Below are positions 25,608 through 35,822 of a stretch of 64,000 nt of DNA, in pieces. The position numbers and the translations under genes are program-made. Position 1 is the first letter of the stretch; each line of letters starts with the position of its first letter. Origin of the DNA: Citrus sinensis. Its lineage: Eukaryota; Streptophyta; Magnoliopsida; Sapindales; Rutaceae. The stretch is taken from contig NC_068558.1 of the NCBI RefSeq assembly GCF_022201045.2, positions 310,001 through 374,000 of the forward strand, given 5' to 3'. The notes below the pieces were generated by a model, which had not been told where the DNA came from, did no database searches, and was given only the letters and a program-made list of their open reading frames with translations.

Positions 25608-25702
25608 TTTTATTTTTAATTTTCTACCTGTTACTTTCTATTTAACTAAAATAAATTGTAGAAATTTAGAATAATCTCTTATTCCTTTCATATTTCTTAT
25701 TG

Positions 25703-25718
25703 ATTATATATATATATC
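25703..25718. repeat. TA-rich microsatellite at pararetrovirus left edge
   Basis: A short run of TA units ends a few bases before the viral text begins at about 25722. Confidence 0.8.
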
Positions 25719-25721
25719 TTT

Positions 25722-26632
25722 TTACAAAACCACCTTCTTCGCCAGACTCTTTCTCAGAGATGATACAAATCATATAACCTGGAAAGAGAAGTTCTTAGCA
25801 GGTTTACCTACTCTACTTGGCGAAAAGGTTAGAAATTCCATTAAAGCCCTTCATGACAATCGTATTCCTTATGATGAGCCTCACTTATGGTGAACTAGTT
25901 AGTTTTGTCAATAAATAAGGTTTAAAGATCTGTCAAGATTTGAAATTATAGAAACGACTTAAATGGGAGCTTAGGAAATCTAAGCAAGAATTAGGCAGTT
26001 TCTGTAAACAATTCAATTATGACCCCTTTAAAACTTCCACTTCCAAAAATTGTAATGGTAAGTGTTCTTCCAGACCTCACAAGAGACATTACAAATCCAA
26101 AAGCTATAGGAAGCCATTCCAGAAACTTAGAGAATCTTCTTATAAGAAACCTCAGAGGCCTTACAAGAAGACCAACTTCTCTAAGAAAAAGAAATTTAAA
26201 CCTAAACACAAAGCCCCTTTCAACTACAAAGAAGCCATATGCCACAAGTGTGGTATAAAAGGCCATACTGCAAAGTATTGCAGAATGAATCGAAAGCTTT
26301 TTGAACTTGGCCTTGATGAAGAAATCCTCTCCAAAATTGCCCCTCTTCTTTTAGAGTCTTCTGACTCTGAGTCTTCCATGTCAGGAGATAGTGATCCCCT
26401 TCAGGTCGATGAGCTTATTGACTCAGATACCTCTGCATCCAGCAGTAGTGATTCTGAAACAGATTTTTATTTAAAGAAAATCAATGTTTTGACTAAAGAC
26501 CAAGAAACTTTTCTTGCGCTCGTAAAACATATTTCTGATCCAAATCTTCAAAAAGAATATCTTGATAAGCAATTGTTGGCGGCAGAAAGTCTTTCTTTTG
26601 TTTTCTCATGAAATCTTTTGAGGACAAGAAGA
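25722..26632 (+). pseudogene. Endogenous pararetrovirus (caulimovirid-like) capsid/gag fragment, plus orientation
   Basis: The fragment begins inside the capsid-like region. It has in-frame stops before about 25990, then runs in one frame to a stop at 26609-26611. That frame contains a long Lys/Arg/Tyr-rich basic stretch, a single CCHC zinc knuckle (C-X2-C-X4-H-X4-C) encoded at about 26241-26282, and a Ser/Asp/Glu-rich acidic tail. Basic stretch, knuckle and acidic tail in that order are typical of caulimovirid capsid proteins. No movement protein, protease or reverse transcriptase is present. Its first 105 bp repeat, inverted, the inner end of the neighbouring minus-strand fragment. A Ty3-like gag origin is the main alternative. 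It is broken and incomplete. Confidence 0.55.
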
Positions 26633-26640
26633 TTTAACAT

Positions 26641-27482
26641 TTTCGCCAAGAAGAGTAGGTAAACCTGCTAAGAACTTCTCTTTTCAGGTTATATGATTTG
26701 CATCATCTCTTAGAAAGAGTCTGGTGAAGAAGGTGGTTTTGTAATCTTGGAATTCACTAAGTTTCCTACATCTCAAATTATGTAGTAACTCAACATTTTT
26801 ATCTCTAAAGTGAGAAGGGTCACCTATGAAATGGAGGGATACGGTTAGGATCAGGGTGGTTACGGCATCCTGAATAGGGTTATTAAACTCGTCAAGAATA
26901 GGGGCTTCATTCTCATCTATTTGGATATCATTTAGGATTTCTAATTGTTGCTGCTTGGTGAGAAGGTGATCCCACCAACCTTTAAGTTGACCTGTAAAAC
27001 CTGCAATAAGAATCTCTGCAATGGCTTTGTCAGAAGTTCCTGATTGGGTTTTAGAGGCATTGACTGCCATGGTCATCTGTTGCAACAATCCTAGGATGTT
27101 ATACTCGGACATTCCATCTATATTCCACTCATAGACAGAGGATGCATTATATCGAGACTGATTTAATGCACTAGGCCTGTTGTCTATGGTCAAATCAGGT
27201 GGAGACTTGACAGTGGGAAGGGCTAGTTCCCAATGGATTTTATTGGCTTTTGGGGTATGTTCTTCTTTAAAGGCTTCTAGATCAGAAGAGGTTGTAGACA
27301 TTTGGTCTTGTTCTAATACTCCAATCTTACTAGATTGAGGAGTATCAGGGGCTATTTGAATTTTGCTAGATGAGGAAGAAGCAGCTTCTATCCTATTTAA
27401 TTGTTCTCTAATGGCTTTAGCAAAATCTGATTTTGACTCCTGAACAAGCTTTTGACTAGTCTTCGAAACCTGAAAAGGTTTG

Positions 27483-27483
<1 letters not shown>
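26641..27483 (-). pseudogene. Endogenous pararetrovirus capsid/gag N-terminal fragment, minus orientation
   Basis: A frame of about 270 codons is open on the minus strand, from the TA repeat at 27484 to about 26684, and viral text continues to 26641. It has a Ser-rich, charged leader and then a helical core with a GWWDHLLT-type motif, as in caulimovirid and related retroelement capsids. It corresponds to the part of the same protein just upstream of the plus-strand fragment; the two overlap by about 105 bp and point toward each other. No zinc knuckle is included. The start codons sit inside the TA/CA repeat, so it is unlikely to be expressed as a native protein. Confidence 0.55.

Positions 27484-27486
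<3 letters not shown>

Positions 27487-27531
<45 letters not shown>
27487..27531. repeat. (TA)n(CA)n compound microsatellite at pararetrovirus right edge
   Basis: TA repeat 27487-27518 followed by CA repeat to about 27531. It directly abuts the end of the minus-oriented viral fragment. Confidence 0.95.
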
Positions 27532-27532
<1 letters not shown>

Positions 27533-28336
27533 TAAGATTGTTTAAATTATAATTTAAAATATCTATAAGTTAAGCCAATGATTAAAATAAAAAAATTCAT
27601 CATCAAAAAAACTTTTTAATTTATGTGTAGAGTAATAATAAGGTTACAAAAGAAATGAAAAATATCACAATACTACTTTGAGTTTTAACAACAGAAAAAT
27701 TAAATAATAAATTAGAAGTAGATTTAAAATAAAAAATAATATTTCGAACATAAAATAAATATAACTGAAATAGGGATTTCATGTGGAATTAGAGAGGTGC
27801 AATAGTCCAACTCTTTAGTCATTTTTTTTGCTATATCAACTGATACCTAACCATTTCTTGCAATGAAATTAAGAGGTCAAGAGTTACAACTCATATAAAA
27901 AATTAACTAACCAACTAAATTCTAATAGGTTAATAAAGTGTACAATTTTGTTTGTGGTTTATTGTCATTTTTAGAGTTTATAAGGAGCAAAAACTAATAC
28001 CTAAGGAAGTTATGAATGATTAGGAGGACCACATATGAGAAAAATTATAAAAGTTTCGTGTGCTAATGATTGCTCTAGTGGAAGAAGTGATTAATATTTC
28101 GTTCATTGAAAAAGGAATGTCACCAAATGGCCTATCTACCTATATAAATCCGGAGTACCCACAAGTTGAAATTCAAATTATTATAAGATAAGATTAATGT
28201 TCTTTCATTATCAAATAAAGGAGATAACTAATGGAAATTGGGATGTCTTCGAAAAGATGTATAAATATTTGTCCATACAGTGGGTGCATTAAAAAGTAAT
28301 CACGTTTCTAAGGCTCCACCATATTTGCTAAAAGAC
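27532..28336. other. Intergenic; nothing recognised
   Basis: AT-rich, with no coding or structural feature apart from the LINE target site at its right end. Confidence 0.4.
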
Positions 28337-28719
28337 TTTTTTTTTTTTTTTGAATGGAAAGTATCTTCATTTCAACTTAAAGAAGAAAACAAGAACAACA
28401 AGTGGGGAGGGTATGAACCCATCCAAACAATAGTTTCGAGCTTCTCTAGAGTTAATTTAGCTAAAGAGTGGGCTAGTGCATTACAAGATATATGAGTATA
28501 TTGGACACAAACTGAGCTAAAGCTCTTCAAAACTCTCTGCACCTCTGAAATGGTCCAAAAAATTTCGGATCTGCAGCCCCGACTTTTGTTAACTAACTTA
28601 ACAACCTCTTGCGCATCTGATTCCATAATCAAGGACTCTATACAAGCATTCCCTGCAAGTTGAAGCCCCCATTGGATTGCTTCTGCCTCAGCAATAAACA
28701 CATCACCATAGAACTTGGA
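28337..28719 (-). mobile_element. 5'-truncated L1-type LINE (RNase H end) with poly(A) and 9-bp TSD
   Basis: On the minus strand the insert begins inside the RNase H-like domain (FIAEAEAIQWGLQLAGNA, LIMESDAQEVVKLVN, CNALAHSLAKLTLEKLE) and ends in a 15-nt poly(A), seen as T at 28337-28351. The flanks carry the direct repeat CTAAAAGAC at 28328-28336 and 28720-28728. The frame ends in a stop near 28372, matching the end of the LINE at 50427. This is a textbook 5'-truncated target-primed insertion of a relative of the 44445-50465 LINE. Confidence 0.88.
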
Positions 28720-28728
28720 CTAAAAGAC

Positions 28729-29332
28729 CCATTTTTAATTTACTGGAATGTGTACAGCCAAAATCAAGCAAAACACTGTACAGCATTTTGTTGCAATTAA
28801 TTATATTTCAGAAGAATTTCGTATTTGCGAGAGCAATATAGTGGACGGTCGTTGAAGCATCACTGTCGTCAATGAACACATTATGAAATTAAGTATATGT
28901 CCCAATGCAATATATGGTGGCAAGATTCGGTCATCACAGGGAATTATTAGAATTATGCCCCATGTCTTATAACTTATTCATGCGAAAGTATTTTATTCAA
29001 ATTTCTTAAATTTTGTCGTTGAATTTTGAAATATTCTAGTTGAAGCCCATCACCTAGCACCCAAACATGTTTATAACCAATCAAATTCTTATCATTAGCA
29101 AAATAAAGCCATTTTACACTTTCTCGAATCAATAACTGGACGAGCCGAACCGCCAAACCGTGTTATTTGGAGAAAGTAATTAATCACGGCTATGCTCGTG
29201 TTTTGGAACTCGTCCAAGTCTCCGTCTACTTTATTTGTCATTTTACTATTTTGGTCTTACTAGCCGTAAAGTTTACATATTTTGGGAGTATGAATAAAAG
29301 AAAATGACTTATATACATTTAACAATGGAATT
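28729..29332. other. Intergenic; nothing recognised
   Basis: AT-rich spacer; the short frame at 28974-29156 on the minus strand has no recognisable content. Confidence 0.4.
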
Positions 29333-29729
29333 AATTAAGGAAAAATGAGGATGACCTCCCAGTTATTTAAAGAAACTAAATGAACCACCCTTATATTTTA
29401 AAATATGTCCAAACACTCCTGCAGATATGATGATGTTAGTTTTGTATATCATTTTATTATTTTACCCTTAGTTTTAATGTTAGTCATAAAATTTAAATAT
29501 TTTGAGCATTTTTAACCAAAAAAACTTATATCCCCTTAATTATCAAATTTATTTAATAACGAATTGCAAAGTATGAAGAAAAATTACAAGTAGGAGAAAT
29601 GTCATAAAAGTTGCATAAACCAATGTAACATACCAAAACATGCCCTAAATGTCTGAAATCGAAGATTCTAAGTATACCTCTAAAAAAGAAAAAGAAAAAC
29701 AATTGAAGATCCAAATAAACATGCAAAAT

Positions 29730-30439
29730 TAGAGTTGGTAAAATTTGACACGACCCGAGTACTCGACACGAATACGATATAAATAAATGGCTATGGATCA
29801 TAAAATTTGACGCAATTATTAAATAAATCGAGTCCAAGTCGACACAATTTTTTTCTGTGTCAGGTTAGGGTTAAAATTCTTGACCCATTACCGATTAATG
29901 ACATAATTATATTTTCTAGTATAAATTAATTTATAGGCACTTGTTATCAAAACTCAAGTATTGGACATGACTCTCTGTTTTTTTATTTTTTTATCTTTTT
30001 GTAAAGATGAACATATACACAGGGTTTCATTTATAAAATTTTATTTAGATTTAGAACTTCAATAGTATAAATGAATAAAATATTTGAAAACATGTATATT
30101 TTATAATATCGATATATAAAATTATTTACATATATATAATTAAAACTCCAATAATATAAAATGTGTAATATTTTGATAGATATGCATATTTTATAATATC
30201 GATAAATTGTGTGTGTGTGTGTTTGTGTAGATACATGCACAAATGCTCAATGTAAAATTTATTAAATATTTATATATTAAATGAGTTATTGAATAACCCG
30301 TTTATTTTCCGTGTTAAGTAAAGATTTAAAAATGTTAACATGATTATTAAATAGGTCATATTTGAATCAACCTAAATTTGAGACGACACAAAGCTAAAAC
30401 GACATGAACACGATCTAGTGACCCATTTTGCTAGAGCTA
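29730..30439. mobile_element. Non-autonomous hAT element, 710 bp, nested in long-TIR element
   Basis: The termini TAGAGTTGGTAAAAT (29730) and the inverted CATTTTGCTAGAGCTA (ending 30439) are hAT-type. ACGACCCGAGTACTCGACACGA-like subterminal text at the left has degenerate inverted counterparts at the right (ACGACATGAACACGATC). Flanks ATGCAAAAT and ATGCAAAT give an 8-bp target-site duplication with one extra A at the left. The interior is AT-rich with no transposase. It is a different family from the element at 9974-10910. Confidence 0.82.
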
Positions 30440-30470
30440 ATGCAAATGAAGGCCAAATAGATAATTGGAC

Positions 30471-30580
30471 TAAATGCAACAAATTCACCCATAATTAACT
30501 ACAAATGAATAATATATAATAAATTAAATGCAACAAATTCACCCATAATTAACTACAAATGAATAATATATAATAAATTA
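30471..30580. repeat. 54-bp direct tandem duplication
   Basis: The text beginning TAAATGCAACAAATTCACCC at 30471 repeats exactly from 30525, two full units. Confidence 0.9.
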
Positions 30581-31130
30581 AAGAGAGAAAAAAGACACTA
30601 TATAAAGGGGATACATAAGCAACCAATTGATAAAATAATAAATCACATATACTTGCTAATGTTTGATGAGAAATAATTAAGATTGCTTAATTAGCATAAG
30701 CAAGTAAGCAAGCAACAATTATAATGATGGCAAACAACAAAAGGTGTATGGTATGGTCCAGCCTATGCTTGTCCAACAAAATGAGTGATTGTCCGCCAAA
30801 TTAAAAAAGAAGAAAAATATATCCAATTTCTCATATTCATTTAAACTACTGCTTTGGAACTATTAGGGGTGGTTGTAATATTTCTCGTACTTACAATTTT
30901 TGTCAATACTTTGCAAGTAGTTATGAAATTAATTTAATCATTAAGGGCATATAAGTTTTTTACTTAAAAACTTTCTCAAAATATTTAAATTTTATAGTTA
31001 ACATCAAGATTAGGAGTAGATTAGTAACATAATAGATAAAACTAACTCCATTATAACTGAAGGAGGTTTGGACCTATTCTAAAACCTCGATTAATTTCTT
31101 TAAACAATAGGGTGTTAATCCTCATTTTTC

Positions 31131-31185
31131 CTTAATTATAGTTATTTATCGAAAAATAATAAAATGATAAATAGCTATAATTAAG
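31131..31185. repeat. Short inverted repeat (20-bp arms, 15-nt loop)
   Basis: Arms 31131-31150 and 31166-31185 pair at 19 of 20 positions. The hairpin lies exactly at the right boundary of the long-TIR element. Confidence 0.8.
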
Positions 31186-31300
31186 AGAAAAAATTGTAAA
31201 ATGATAAATAAAATTGGCACTTAACTAAAATTAAAAGAATTTGGATGGATTTTTAAATACGAGGGGGAGTTCGATAACTTTCTCTATACAACAGGGTTTG

Positions 31301-33425
31301 TCTCATTTTCTCTTATTTTTGTATATTTATGATGTTATTTATTGTTTGATTAAGTGTTCACTCTACGTTAAAAATCAATGCATTTTATTCCACTCAACTT
31401 TTTGAATATTGCTGAGTGCTGACACATCATGTTTTTCAATATTGTAGACTATACATTATAATAGTGTACATAAAAAATGTCAAAATATTATAAGTTTTTT
31501 AATAAGGAGTAATATCCCAATAAGGGATCACTTATTTTATTAAAATAAAGGATAAATTGAAAGATAAGAAAAAAAATACACATTTTTATATAGTACAAAA
31601 TAAAATATATTGCATTAAAATGGAAGATTTGTCTAAAGTAACAACATTAAACCAATTGATTTTAGACAAATTATAGAATCCATACTCTTATAATCAAGTT
31701 CCCATATTTTAATAAGAGACATAATTGTTTTTCTCTTAATTATAAAATAATTAACTAAAGGCGTAAATGTTTATAATAATCTAATTCAAATATCAATAAT
31801 AATCTAATTGTAATTCATTAATTATAATTCAGTATAGAAAAAAACACAACGTGAGGACTAAGGACAGGCGACGGGGTTTACCGACAGGCGACGCACGAAG
31901 CCAGAGAAAAAATTATGAACACATTTTTCAGCTTTTAGGTCCCAGTGGAAGTGATATGATTATAGCGTATTTCCTACGATCCACGTTCGTTCACTTTCTT
32001 GTTTGATTCAGATGATGATGTATTCAATCAACCTCACCATACGACTAAATCAGGGTATAACAATTTTATCATTTATAGGATTGATTTATTAGACACCCAC
32101 GTTCTTTCTTTCGTTCCTTTTCTCCTTTTTATTTATTTATTTATTTATTTTTAATGTTTGCGTTTTCCTTTCATAAAGAAATTGATCTTGTTAGGTACGC
32201 GGGACCAAACAATCAGACCAAAGGTAACATCTGGGAAATTGATCGATTGCTATAATAATGATAATTTTCGTATAATTTGACAGAGTTTGCGTTGGGAAGT
32301 TAACGCAAATTGATGAATAGGAACGAGGCAATTGAAAATTGATTTTTCAGTGGATGCGTGCGTGGTGCGCCTACAAAGTCAAAAAGCTTTGCTTTATTGG
32401 TCTTTAAAGTTTTAGGATTATTGTTTAGAATTAGAACATTATAACAAGAAAGTGAATGGATTTAGTTTACTATGATTGGAAAAAGAGTGGACCTTTTAAC
32501 ACCTCTCTAAACTCTTATATCAATCTTCTTTTAAAATTAAAATTAATATAATTTATTTATTAAAATTAATCATCTTCCTATAAATTGTTCTCAGAAAATT
32601 TCTTTTTGAATTGCATACAAGTCTTGAAATATTAAATTTATTTTAAACTTTTCTCTTATTATATAATTCCTATCTGCATAACTCTAAATTCGTATAATTT
32701 TTTCAAAAAAAAAAATTCAACTGAAATTTAAAGGATAAATATAAATTATGAAATGAGGTGGGTGTAAAAAGTTTGTTAAAAGAATAATTTATCTAAATAT
32801 TTAATTGAATTTCCATTCACAACAGGAAATGTACTAAATTTGCGTTAAGTTATTTGAGTAGTTTAATTTTTTTTTTTTTTTTTTTTTTTTACCCAGAAAG
32901 AAAAATGAGTTTTAAAAGAAATTTTGAGGGGTGTCAAAAGACCTACCTAATAGAAATTAGAAAATGTAATCATAAATCGAGTGATGTAATCACAGACTGC
33001 ATGAGGGGCCGTTGATTGTGGCTATAACAATAGACAAGCCCATGTATAACAGAAGGCGGACCTTCAAAGCTAAGTTCCCCCCAAAAGGCCGAACATATTG
33101 ATATCGGCACAATTCTAAAGGCAAGAACAACAATCTGATTCTCAGCTTAAAGAAAACTTAAGACTGCAGAGGGATACACAAATAATTCATGGAACAGGGA
33201 AAAGAGTTCTGGATGTTTACGGCGCGTTCCGAAAATGTGTTGATTACTTGGTTTGCTGGCTACATTCCATGAATTTTTTTATTAAAAAAAAGAAAAAGAA
33301 AAAGAAAGAAAGAGGAGTGAGTGAGATTATTGCAAGCGAGGTTTTGGTACTAGTAAAGCTTACAAGAAGATTCATCACTGATAATGACGCTGTGGTCTGT
33401 GCAAGTAAAATTAGTTAATAATCGA
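31301..33425. other. Intergenic, 3' side of the glutaredoxin-like gene
   Basis: No coding sequence recognised. Contains an (ATTT)n run at 32126-32152 and a T24 tract at 32867-32890. The last 400 bp are likely 3'UTR and terminator region of the minus-strand gene. Confidence 0.4.
32867..32890. repeat. T24 homopolymer
   Basis: Uninterrupted run of 24 T; it could be the poly(A) of a lost retroposed insert read on the minus strand, but no insert is visible beside it. Confidence 0.9.
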
Positions 33426-34325
33426 TCAGGAACAAAGAGGGCAAAGCACTAACCCATTCTCATTACAATCCGGACACCTCAGGGCAGCAGTCTTCCCACG
33501 CGGTTGCATGTTGATGACCAATTTACAGCTGCCATTGCAGCGAAAACAGGGGAAAAACCTGACATCAGCACAGCCTTGACACACCCCCTTGAGCTTCCTG
33601 ATGGGTATGCCTTCGATCAACTCACCGAACCAACCCTCTTCAACAATTCTCAAAACCTCTTCGGCCCCACCGACGTACCTCCCTTTAACGAACACCCTGG
33701 GTAGGACTGGGGGTAGGGGTTGCACGCTACTCTCTGCTTCTTCTTCGTCTTTACTATTATCATTATCATTATTATTACTATTATTGCTGCTGCTGCTCCT
33801 CCTCCTCCTCCTCATCATCAATTCCCTCAACTCTTCCTTGAACCCACGATCCATTGACACATCCCTTTCGCTAACCGCCACTCCGAAATTTTCAATTACT
33901 GATTTCGCCGCTTTGCATGCTTCATATGTCTTCCGTATCCCTCTCAATGTCGTTGTGTATATCACCACCTTATTTTCTCCATCTGGCGGGCATATTCTTT
34001 CAAATCTTTCCAATACGCTCTTGATGACTGCACTGTTAGCACTTGGGTTTTCTTTGGCTTTCCGCAGGCTATTGTTGTCGCTCTCCCCCAAACCGGACAT
34101 CAGTTCCCAGGAGTTTATGACTTCTGCCCTAACCGGCTCGCCCGGGAGTATGGATCCGAGGGTGAACCTCTGTGGCCGGGTCGGCGGAGTCGTCGCCGGT
34201 GGGTCCACATTCAAGAGGCCATAGGTGGTGGAAGTCAGCGACACTATGTGCTGACTCAGCGCCGAGCTACCGAGTTGACTCAACTCGTCTTCTTGGTTTA
34301 GCAAATTTGATGAGGCGCAGCCCAT
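33426..34325 (-). CDS. Glutaredoxin-like protein with C-terminal CXXC zinc-binding repeats (299 aa)
   Basis: A single exon begins at ATG 34325. The N-terminus MGCASSNLL is a good N-myristoylation/palmitoylation signal, suggesting membrane attachment. A glutaredoxin fold spans about 117-236 (VVIYTTTLRGIRKTYEACKA; then PRVFVKGRYVGGAEEV, the TVP-like and GG motifs). The usual CPYC/CXXC redox site is replaced by LRGI, as in the plant At5g39865-type subfamily, so thiol-disulfide activity is doubtful. Four CXXC pairs follow (249/252, 260/263, 284/287, 295/298), as in DnaJ-type zinc ribbons. A low-complexity Arg/Ser/Asn/Asp stretch (172-198) is inserted inside the fold. The molecular role of this subfamily is poorly known. 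It is divergent from the IQD gene, with about 1.5 kb between start codons. Confidence 0.93.
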   Translation of the reverse strand: MGCASSNLLNQEDELSQLGSSALSQHIVSLTSTTYGLLNVDPPATTPPTRPQRFTLGSILPGEPVRAEVINSWELMSGLGESDNNSLRKAKENPSANSAVIKSVLERFERICPPDGENKVVIYTTTLRGIRKTYEACKAAKSVIENFGVAVSERDVSMDRGFKEELRELMMRRRRRSSSSNNSNNNDNDNSKDEEEAESSVQPLPPVLPRVFVKGRYVGGAEEVLRIVEEGWFGELIEGIPIRKLKGVCQGCADVRFFPCFRCNGSCKLVINMQPRGKTAALRCPDCNENGLVLCPLCS

Positions 34326-35822
34326 TGTCTTTCTCCAATCTGGTTTTGAAATTTTTTACTGAGAGGGAAAGAGAGAGATATCAGATCAGACCAGAGATTC
34401 TAAGAAGGCGTTGTACTTGTACATGCTGCAGGCAGGTAAGTTTAAGTTTAAGACTGACTCTACAACTTCAAAGAAAGATTGTATGTCCAAATTCTACGAA
34501 TAATAATTAATTAATTAATTAAGTGTCATTATAACATTGTCAGATTTGGGTTCATTCAATTTTCAAAACTTTGATGGCACTGTCACACGAGCTTGAGGCT
34601 TGGGCGCTAAAGTTTTAATTCAAATTGAATGCGGCGCTAAAGTGGAGCCTCGAAGTCCGTTTCCTTTTCGGGGCTTTGATAATATTACCTCCCCGCCTGT
34701 GCTGACTGGCCCCTTGGGCCCTGATTGAACGCCTCATTCGGCCCAGTGGTGGTGCTGACTGACCCACTGGCGGCCGGCCCAATGCTTTTTCAGGTGCCTG
34801 CAAAATTTTGCTGCCAAGCAATAATAATAATTTCCTCATCAATCATTCAAACGAATTGCGGGCCTCTTTTATCCACGCATCAGTCAAATTTTCTGGTCCA
34901 AGTGATGACCCAGCTTGAAAATTCAAAATTGGTTTTTGGTGCAGAACAGAACCAGTGAATAACATTTGCATTATTTATAATTACTATCCTCAGCAAAATG
35001 TCAATTAATTTGCTACCTGTTTGTTTATATTGAAGAACGAACACAAGAATCATAAATCATTATTGGAAAGTACAGCAGAGAATCAGACACCCAGTTTGAC
35101 CGGCTACCGGGAAATGAAGCCTGACTCTTCGAGTTACAGCTACTCGGAAGAAAAGCAAGAAACAGGTTTCCTCGTCAAAGCAACTAGATGATAAGTTCGA
35201 TTTTGGTCTTCGAGGACCCTGCCATCCAATAATATAATAATACTACTATATATATATATATATATAATAGTATAATACATAGATGAAGTAATCTCTTATC
35301 TCTTTTCTCTCTTGTCCTTAAGCTGCTGCTCAAGACACGTGATGACAATGGGTTTGGTCAGTTGGTTCTTAAAGAGTAAAATAAAAGCATGCTCAATCGA
35401 AAAGCTTTTAGCTAGTAGCCATCCCCAACAAACTTACTTTGGATTCTTTTCCACATTAAAAACTCCGGTCTCTCATGTCATGTACTGTGATAATTTCTTA
35501 CACATTACAAAGTTATTGACAGTGTCCCTCTGACACCTCCTCTAGTTTTTTTTTTTGTTTCCCACACCCCAATGCCGCCAGCAAATTAACACCCATATGC
35601 TCTTAAATTTGCAGACATATTGGAGTTCGTACCATGTAGATTCCTGACTTTTACAAATGAACATTACTCACTCTCCTTTCTTTCTCTCTCCCTTTAATTC
35701 TTCACGATCATAATGGTGAAGAAATCAAATTAAGACACCATCGCCATGCATATAAGCTAAAAGCTTTCTGGCTTCAGATTCGTTGTATTCAATTAATATT
35801 CATAGCTGCCTTGCAACTCTTC
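34326..35822. other. Shared upstream region of divergent glutaredoxin-like and IQD genes
   Basis: No gene recognised. It includes a G+C-richer block at 34600-34800 and a (TA)n run at about 35250-35268. A pyrimidine-rich patch at 35670-35700 and TATAAGC at 35751 lie upstream of the IQD start codon. Confidence 0.45.

Larger units (their letters stand above)
29333..31137. mobile_element. Long-TIR DNA element interrupted by a hAT insertion
   Basis: The left arm, starting AATTAAGGAAAAATGAGGAT at 29333, is matched in inverted orientation by the right arm ending at 31137. Similarity extends at least 250 bp inward on each side (shared phrases include TTTAAAGAAA, AAATTTAAATATTTTGAG and TTGCAAAGTAT). 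Without the 710-bp hAT insertion it is about 1.1 kb. No transposase is visible. A further partial arm of the same family appears to follow at about 31186-31300. The target-site duplication could not be read because the flanks are simple AT text. Confidence 0.7.

Noticed and set aside
33589..34224. 211-aa frame opposite the glutaredoxin-like gene
   Set aside because: Antisense shadow of the real gene; a Leu run mirrors its Ser/Asn codons.
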